Part shown: piece by piece, positions 58,090 through 64,000 of the stretch | Layout of the letters: every line of letters begins with the position of its first letter | Position numbering within the stretch: the stretch's first letter is position 1 | Origin: Artocarpus heterophyllus | Lineage: Eukaryota; Streptophyta; Magnoliopsida; Rosales; Moraceae | Reading direction: 5' to 3' | DNA length: 64,000 nucleotides | NCBI GenBank assembly: GCA_025403435.1 | Contig: CM046348.1 | Location: 19,877,679-19,941,678 of the forward strand | Notes under the pieces: generated by a model | The model's input: the letters and a program-made list of their open reading frames with translations, nothing else | Databases searched by the model: none | Told to the model about the DNA's origin: nothing | Made by a program: the position numbers and the translations under genes

Positions 58090-59473
58090 TGTCACACCCG
58101 AGATTTTTAATGCATTAAAAATGCATTAAATTAAGGATTATATTAAGACAAAGTACAAATTAAAGAAAAATATTGTATAATAACATAAAAAATTATACAG
58201 TATTAGAGCAATGCAGTATAAGAATTAGATTGTGTGGACCACAATTTCTTTTTATACTTTTATAAAAAGAAAAGGAAAAAAAAAGGAAAAAAATCAGAAA
58301 ATCTCTCAAATTCGGGTCTCTCTCTCTCTACTTTCTATCTCTAGAACTCTCTCTCTCTCCTCGAATCTCGTTTGAGATTCCGGCATCCGTTTTCGACACC
58401 TCTCGCGCCAATGGAAAGCTCTCGACGAGCTGAGTCCAACGAGGTGTCGTGCCACCCAAAACGTCACCGGAGGAGGGCTCACGCGCCGTCAAAAGTGGCG
58501 GCGAAACCCATTTCTTTCCGACGAGATATCTTCGCCGTCCGACGCCCAATCGACGTGATTCTTGTTCCTACACGACCACCGTGATGAGAGGAACAAAACC
58601 CACCCTTGGTGGCAGCTCAACAACCGCCGGATTGCTCCGCCCGCCTATTGCCGCCGTGCACCGCCGCCCCCATGGTGGAACTCCGCCTTGCCGGAGGAGG
58701 TGACTGACACCACCCCTCCCAATGAGTTCAGAGGATTAAGGGGAGTAAAACCCCTCGATCAATTGCACGAAAGGAGCCGGTTTCGCTGGAGAACGGCCAA
58801 CGCCGCCGTCAACCGCCGCGGGAGCCTCCGTTTTGGCTCTTCCCAGCCACGTTTCTTCAAATTGGATGAGGGGAAATGCTCATAGGAGGATGGGTAGCAA
58901 AAGCCCTCAGCCAATTTCAGGTTTCCATCGTCGGAGAATCAAGATCGGAGCTCATCCATTTCTACCGACGTTGTACTTCACGACCCGCTATGTTAGAGGC
59001 AGAATTGGGTAAAATTGACCCCGCCATTGGACTCAGAAGGGTCGATTTAGGGGGGGTAGGCCCGAGCCCAGCTGCCAACGGACCCCGATTGACGCCGGTC
59101 AACGACGGTCAAAGTCGGTCAACGCCGGTCAACGATGGTCAACGCCGGTCAACGGCCGGTCAAAGGCCAAAATGGGATTTTGTGATCCGGACCTCCGATC
59201 GAAGATCCGAGACCGCCTCCCGACTCGTTTCGATGCTCTGGATGCAATGGTGACCTCCGTTTGAGCAAATTCCACTCCGATGAAAATCATCCGGTACCGA
59301 CTGCACGCGAATCGAGGCGATTCAAACAGCAGTATCGAAGTCCAGAATGACGTTTTCAAGAATGTATGATCTCCAGGAAGCATTCCTAGCCATTCATAGT
59401 CGCTCGAGGAGCACTACAGAGGATGCTTCGTAGATACAGCGAGATACAACTGGATCTGTTTTGCTTGGAGTTC
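58090..59473 (+). repeat. 3' LTR start of element A, chimeric at about 59473
   Basis: It starts TGTCACACCCGAG and parallels 52224-53592 as far as CTTGGAGTTCAAG, with an expanded GGTCAACGCC decamer cluster (59090-59165). There the similarity to A ends, and sequence leading into element B's LTR end begins. Confidence 0.75.
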
Positions 59474-60616
59474 AAGATCAAGGGAGTATGGAGCTAACGT
59501 TAATTGATTCCAGGATTAAGAGACTGTTGATAAGCTTGAAAGGTAGGGATTCTATTACTCATCTTTTGTGAGGTTTTTATAGAATTAAAATTGATTGTTT
59601 TGCCGCAATATATATATATCTATGTTGAACTGATATTATATGTGTATCACATATGAAACTATGACATGGACTCGTCTTGTATTGTACGGCGAGGAACATA
59701 ATGAATTGACACATGTTATAAATTGAGAAGCATGGTTAGGAAAATTAACTCTATTAATAATGATTTAATATAGAGAAATTGTGAGACATGAAAAAGGCGA
59801 CGGTTACGTCCTTGGGCATGAATACCCTAAAAGGTAAAATAGGGGGAAGGTGATGACGCTTCCTTGGGTTGAAAGTCCCAGAACACACTGTACAGGAATT
59901 GATTTGGTGAGGACTCGGGGCTTGATGTCCCCTCACCGGAACACCCTTGGAATGTTTATAGGGTGATCAAGTGCGCCCATTTGGGTTTCGATGAGTTGAG
60001 TGATACTCAATTTAACATGGATACCTAGGAACAATGATGATTGGTAATATTTGTATAAATGTGTAATTATGACAATTGGTAATGATTAACTACGGTATCC
60101 ATAAGATGTGATCATAATAAACCTCATAATCTGGAATATGATGTGACTTACTAACCATGCAGATTTTAATGTGGTAATGATAAAAACCTAAAGGTGAGTA
60201 ATGGCTTTCTCTACTGAGCATAGTGTTGCTCATTCCCTTATGTTTATATCTTTTCAGGACTCACTAAGTGTGAGGTGGCTACGAGAAATATAGTTGAGGA
60301 AGTGATGTAACTATATTACATTGGGACTGCTTCAATCGTTGAGAATGTTCTTCATGATAATGTAAGCATCAATTGTTACTTTCTGTGACTGTATTATAAT
60401 GTGTTGAGGGTTAAAATGATGATGACAACAGTTTATTTTATTAAATTTAAGGTGCTACATTTAAAACTGTGGTTTATTTATCGTTTATATTTTTATTTTT
60501 GAGTTGAGAGTTTTCATTTAAGTCCCGGGCAAATTTTATTTTTAAGGTTTTACTTTTATTATTTATTTTTATTTTATCTCATTAAAAACTGTTAACCCCC
60601 ATATAGGGGCGTTACA
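59474..60616 (+). repeat. End of the 5' LTR of element B
   Basis: It includes CTACTGAGCATAGTGTTGCTCATTC-like leader phrases near 60212, common before the primer site of Tekay-type elements, and ends GTTACA. Its start is missing; no second copy of TGTGACACCCGTTATTC is present upstream. Confidence 0.65.
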
Positions 60617-60623
60617 GAATTTT

Positions 60624-60635
60624 TGGTATCAGAGC
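60624..60635 (+). other. Primer-binding site of element B
   Basis: TGGTATCAGAGC seven bases after the LTR end; exact tRNA-iMet-type site. Confidence 0.85.
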
Positions 60636-60670
60636 CTAGGTTCGGTTAACCTAGGGAGTGTAGCACCACC

Positions 60671-60675
<5 letters not shown>

Positions 60676-60701
<26 letters not shown>

Positions 60702-60702
60702 T
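60676..60702. repeat. (AT)n microsatellite
   Basis: About eleven AT units in the leader of element B. Confidence 0.9.
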
Positions 60703-61174
60703 TTTTGAGATGGTTTTGAAGCTGAATTTTCATTGTCATCATCAAAATGAACCTTCACATTGATTTATACAGTCTAGAAGGATGTAACATGGAAAGGCCA
60801 TAGAATGAAAATATCAATAGTTATATGAGTACAATAATTATATAGAAGGAAAGTATTAATAGTTATAAGGGAATGATAATTATATGAAATGAGTTTATAA
60901 GTAGAATGCTTATGAGAGATTCGTATAATATTTGGATCTCTAAGCATATTTAATTCATATAAACGATGAGAAATTCGTATAGATACGAGGATTTAAGAGC
61001 TTATTTCTCCGAGTTTACTTTTTCTCTCTTAATTTGTTATTTTCTCTTTAAATCGCAAATCCTCTTCTTTTTCATTAAAAATTCTTCTTTTCTTCTAAAA
61101 GAAGAAGGAATTCTAGGATTCTGCAATTTACTATCTTAATTTTTCCTTTCTATTTACTCTTCTTTCATCTCATC

Positions 61175-61696
61175 ATGGACCCAAAGTACCAACACCTGAG
61201 AAAGTATTTCCCATCACTCTCCCAAAAGATTCTTAGAAAGAAATACAAGGCTAGAATTACTCGGTTGTGGATTCTTATGCGTTTTGGTATCCCTTGTGAT
61301 GTGAGAATGTTGATAGAGGGGAAAATCCGTCCGAGTGACTTTAGTCAAGATGTCGGTTTACCAGGAACAGGTACCAGTCGTAGTGCAATGAAAAGAAGAG
61401 CTCGTGCCATCGTGGTCACTTGTAACAAATGTGGAAGACAAAATTGTAACGGTAAATGTACTTCACCTGGTTATATGTCAACGAATAGAGAGGATAAAAT
61501 AAGGTTTTGTAGGGATGGACTTTCAAAGGAGAACTTGGATAGCATCCATCCTCCTCTTCACGGTCACCCTAGTGGATATGTTCAAGGAGCTATTTTTAAA
61601 CTCTGGCCTAAATTTTATACAGAAAGACAACGCCTCAGGAATATGGTATTTCTAGATCCTGTTTGCCAAACCATAAGAAAACTGGATGGGGAATAA
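61175..61696 (+). CDS. Unknown Cys-rich protein of element B
   Basis: 173 aa from an ATG after a pyrimidine-rich leader. It is basic. Residues 84-98 hold a Cys cluster, CNKCGRQNCNGKC, spaced C-x2-C-x4-C-x3-C, which could bind Zn. Before it lies a Ser/Arg-rich stretch (TGTSRSAMKRRARAI), after it a segment with HPPLHGHPSGYVQGA. It occupies the position where gag would begin, and the Cys cluster might be a diverged nucleocapsid knuckle, but the spacing does not fit CCHC and the His is missing. I do not recognise the family. It is uninterrupted, ends 640 bases before the LOG gene and reads the same way. Confidence 0.55.
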   Translation: MDPKYQHLRKYFPSLSQKILRKKYKARITRLWILMRFGIPCDVRMLIEGKIRPSDFSQDVGLPGTGTSRSAMKRRARAIVVTCNKCGRQNCNGKCTSPGYMSTNREDKIRFCRDGLSKENLDSIHPPLHGHPSGYVQGAIFKLWPKFYTERQRLRNMVFLDPVCQTIRKLDGE

Positions 61697-62339
61697 GTCA
61701 TCGCTCTATAAAGGTTATTTAGTCTTTACTTATTTGAAGCAGTTTTAGCTGATGTTCAACAGTTTGTGTTTTTCTTTTACTCAGAATATTTGCTTTTGTG
61801 TTTGAAATAATTGTGATTATTAGATTGATACAGTAAGTGTTAATATCTTATTTAATTTATGATTTTCTTAAATATATATATAATAAAATATATTATCTTA
61901 TCAGACACGTCACATACGGTACAGTAATATGTTTGAATTTTGAAAAGCTTATCCAGATATTTCAAGATTTGTGTCTCAAATTTCAAAAGTTCTACAGTAT
62001 TTGTCGTTTATATTAAATTTCTAGACTTGGTGTATATTTGTCAAAAAAGTCTACAGTTGTGTCATGAGGGTATTCTGTCAAATTGTTCTCAATTGTCAAA
62101 AGTTATACAATTAGAGTCTAATCTTTTCAAAAAGTGAATCAGATTTTCTGTAAACTATCAATCACCTTATCTTACTTTCTTATGCGCACAAGATTTTGTT
62201 TAAATCTTTGGATTACCTTTTCATTACCTACTCGTCTATCTCTTTAGCCCTTTTTGTATATTTCTCATCTTTAAAATCTCATGTAGAACCCGAAGTCTAA
62301 GTGGAGCAGACATTAAGCAACCACTTCTATAAACCAAAT

Positions 62340-62990
62340 ATGTCTACCTCCCAGTCCACGAAGAAAATAAAGAATGTCTATGTCTTTTGTGGTTCCAGCC
62401 TTGGAAAAGATAAAGCTTATTTAGAAGCTACAAATCACTTAGGGCAAGTCCTAGCACACAAGAAGATTAACATAATCTATGGGGGTGGTAGTATAAAAAT
62501 GATGGTAAATATGGCACTAGCAGCTAGGTCTAGCGACGCTACTGATGTAAGAATTTGGCCTCATATTCCAGTTGAAGGAAACCTTTGTAAGGAAGCCATA
62601 GGTAAGGGAGAAGGAGTCAGGAGTATCCCTAAAAATTTTAAAGACATAATCTATAATTCTGATGCTTTTATAGCATTACCTGGTGGTCTAGGTACTCTTG
62701 AGGAAATATTTATAGTTGCTTGTGGGCAATTGTTGGGCTTTTATTCCAAACCTTTGGGACTGCTGAACGTAAAGGGTTTTTATGACGGTCTTTTGAAATT
62801 TCTAGATTACGCTGTGGAAGAAAACATCACTACAGAATCGGAGAGACAAATCTTTGTCACTGCTTTAACAGCTGAGGAATTGATAGATAAAATGCAAATC
62901 ATACATCCAGAATCCGACACTGCAACATCCAAGCTTGAATGGGAAAGGGAAAGCCGGGAGCGGCCAATTGATTTGAATCTCCATCTGTAA
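62340..62990 (+). CDS. LOG-like cytokinin riboside 5'-monophosphate phosphoribohydrolase carried by element B
   Basis: 216 aa, one exon, open from ATG to stop, about the length of plant LOG proteins. Family motifs in order: VYVFCGSSLGKDKAY (residues 14-28), INIIYGGGSIKMM, SDAFIALPGGLGTLEE with the PGGxGTxxE nucleotide and catalytic motif, and KPLGLLNVKGFYDGLLKF. LOG enzymes cleave cytokinin nucleotides to active free bases in the cytosol and nucleus. Plant LOG genes have several introns; this has none, fitting capture through RNA. The segment that normally carries MHxRK reads VRSIPKNFKDI, and the part after YGGGS is unlike the family (NMALAARSSDATDV), so substrate binding may be altered. The frame upstream is open to a GTG at 62301, but the pseudogene at 13.6 kb also starts MSxSxS, supporting this ATG. 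It lies between primer site and polypurine tract, in element orientation. Confidence 0.82.
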   Translation: MSTSQSTKKIKNVYVFCGSSLGKDKAYLEATNHLGQVLAHKKINIIYGGGSIKMMVNMALAARSSDATDVRIWPHIPVEGNLCKEAIGKGEGVRSIPKNFKDIIYNSDAFIALPGGLGTLEEIFIVACGQLLGFYSKPLGLLNVKGFYDGLLKFLDYAVEENITTESERQIFVTALTAEELIDKMQIIHPESDTATSKLEWERESRERPIDLNLHL

Positions 62991-63940
62991 TCTTTTTGTT
63001 TTATCTTTGGCATGTAGGCATGTGTGTCCGTATTTCGTGTGTTACGAATAACCGTTTGCCTTGTATTCTGTGTTTCTTGTGGTACGTTGTTGTTCAATCT
63101 TTTAGATTCATTGAGCCTAATGCCGGGATGGCTGGATACGGAGTACTTGATGCTCTCGAAACGCATCCTTCTTAAGGTCCGATCTTTTGTTTATCGATGT
63201 TTTTGTATCCTCTAAGCATGCATGATATGGATAGCTGGTATACGGAGTGCCTTGTACTCTCGAAACGTATCCGTATTATGTTTGTAATGTGTAATATTCT
63301 GTTAATATTATGTGGAAGTACCAGAGTCAGTTATGGGAATATTCCATATGAAATATGAGTATATTATTTGGGTTGAATGTTTGTGTCATGAGGATAGCTG
63401 TTTAATGAAAAATATGTCGGGTATGTTTGCAACTCAGAGATTTCGTTTAATATCTCTATGAATAAGTTTAATGTATGGTTTTGAATATAAGTGTTTGTGA
63501 TATATGTTTTATGATTATGTTTTAGTTTATTAGTTGAGGTATGAAATCAAATATATTTGACTTTTCCTTACTCAAAAAGGAAAAGGAACCTAAAGATGAA
63601 GTATATAAAATTTCTCTGGCAATCTCCTTAAATGTGATTGTAAATCACAGTCCATGGACAATGAAGGACTGGAATCATGGTATGGTCAATATGTATGCCT
63701 GATCAGATTCTTAGACTATTATACGGTGTTATAAGTTGAAACTTGTCAGAAATACTCTCATTGAGGGATTTAGAATTTAGAGTAAGATTTATTATGCAAG
63801 TAAATAAGTGGAGATACGATAACTTAAATTTGGAGGACAAACAACATTAACGGTTTAGACTCAGAATTGGAATCATAATTTTTACTAGTATTACTAGAAT
63901 TGAAATTTCGAGGACGAAATTTCTTTAAGGGGGGTAGAGC
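62991..63940 (+). other. Region between LOG and the 3' LTR of element B
   Basis: No gene. Two imperfect direct repeats lie at about 63127-63169 and 63229-63272, each reading GGCTGGATACGGAGT or close, then a CTCTCGAAACG phrase. The end holds CGAGGACGAAATTTC and the polypurine run AAGGGGGGTAGA (63927-63938). Confidence 0.6.
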
Positions 63941-64000
63941 TGTGACACCCGTTATTCTCCTAAGGGTATTAAGGTAATTAGATTAATTACCTAGTATATA
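63941..64000 (+). repeat. 3' LTR of element B, cut by the window edge
   Basis: It starts TGTGACACCCGTTATTC. Only the first 60 bases are present. Confidence 0.75.

Larger units (their letters stand above)
52224..59473 (+). mobile_element. Element A: non-autonomous LTR element with an inverted LTR segment
   Basis: Element A has a long direct LTR copy (52224-55918), an inverted copy of the first ~1.05 kb of the LTR (55919-56964), a tRNA-iMet primer site at 57002, about 1.1 kb of internal DNA, a polypurine tract and a 3' LTR start at 58090. The interior matches element C, and the LTR ends of A and C correspond, so they are one family; A's LTR carries about 2.6 kb of extra middle sequence. No gag or pol is present. 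No target duplication is visible because the right end is chimeric. Confidence 0.7.
59474..64000 (+). mobile_element. Element B: gypsy-type LTR element carrying an intact LOG gene, no pol
   Basis: An LTR ends GGGGCGTTACA at 60616, followed at 60624 by the tRNA-iMet primer site. The 3' LTR starts TGTGACACCC at 63941 after a strong polypurine tract. The 3.3-kb interior has no polymerase, protease or integrase. It holds two open genes on the plus strand: a 173-aa Cys-rich protein and a 216-aa LOG. The primer site and polypurine phrase are those of chromovirus-type (Tekay-like) gypsy elements. The 3' LTR continues beyond the window, and the 5' LTR start has been replaced by element A sequence. 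Confidence 0.8.

Noticed and set aside
53580..59480. Idea that the 58090 LTR copy is a spliced form of the 52224 copy (GTAAGT follows the divergence point at 53592)
   Set aside because: The downstream sequence of the second copy is not found later in the first, so splicing cannot produce it. A recombination junction explains it better.

Overview
This window is nuclear DNA of a flowering plant. Three observations support this. There is a single-exon B-box microprotein gene of the BBX30/31 type, and there is a three-exon DUF604 (Fringe-like, GT31-type) glycosyltransferase gene. Most of the rest is nested plant LTR retrotransposons with plant-type primer-binding sites (TGGTATCAGAGC and TGGCGCC). 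A eudicot is likely, but that is inference. About four fifths of the window is transposable-element sequence.

Layout. 1-7.8 kb: decayed Ty1/copia element, with a PIF/Harbinger-like element in its 5' LTR and a foreign LTR block replacing most of pol. 8.7-9.1 kb: B-box microprotein gene (minus strand), followed by about 3.4 kb of promoter and intergenic DNA. 12.5-17.4 kb: LTR-flanked block carrying a broken LONELY GUY (LOG, cytokinin-activating enzyme) copy. 17.4-30.2 kb: a hAT transposase relic whose C-terminal domain is split by two LTR elements inserted 1 bp apart (C, 18443-21689; D, 21701-29937). A third element (E, 21872-27756) is nested inside D. 30.9-33.1 kb: intact DUF604 glycosyltransferase gene. 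33.9-44.7 kb: Ty3/gypsy Tat-lineage element with a perfect target duplication, gag-pol broken by stops, a second RNase H, and a multi-exon antisense gene. 46.5-51.9 kb: two tandem DUF604 pseudogenes. 52.2-59.5 kb: element A, same family as C, with an inverted LTR segment on its upstream side. 59.5-64.0 kb: element B, with an iMet-type primer site and 3' polypurine tract, no polymerase, and two open genes: a 173-codon Cys-rich protein and an uninterrupted intron-free LOG.

The main discovery candidate is the pair of LOG-derived sequences inside two different retroelements. The two share sequence traits not typical of ordinary plant LOGs. The copy at 62.3-63.0 kb is open from ATG to stop and lies between primer site and polypurine tract, where it would be copied with the element. 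This suggests retroelements carrying a hormone-activating cargo gene. Activity is unproven, and one conserved substrate-binding segment looks altered.

The clearly intact host genes are the B-box gene and the 30.9-kb glycosyltransferase. I recognised no tRNA, rRNA or CRISPR feature. All alignments and difference counts were made by eye.
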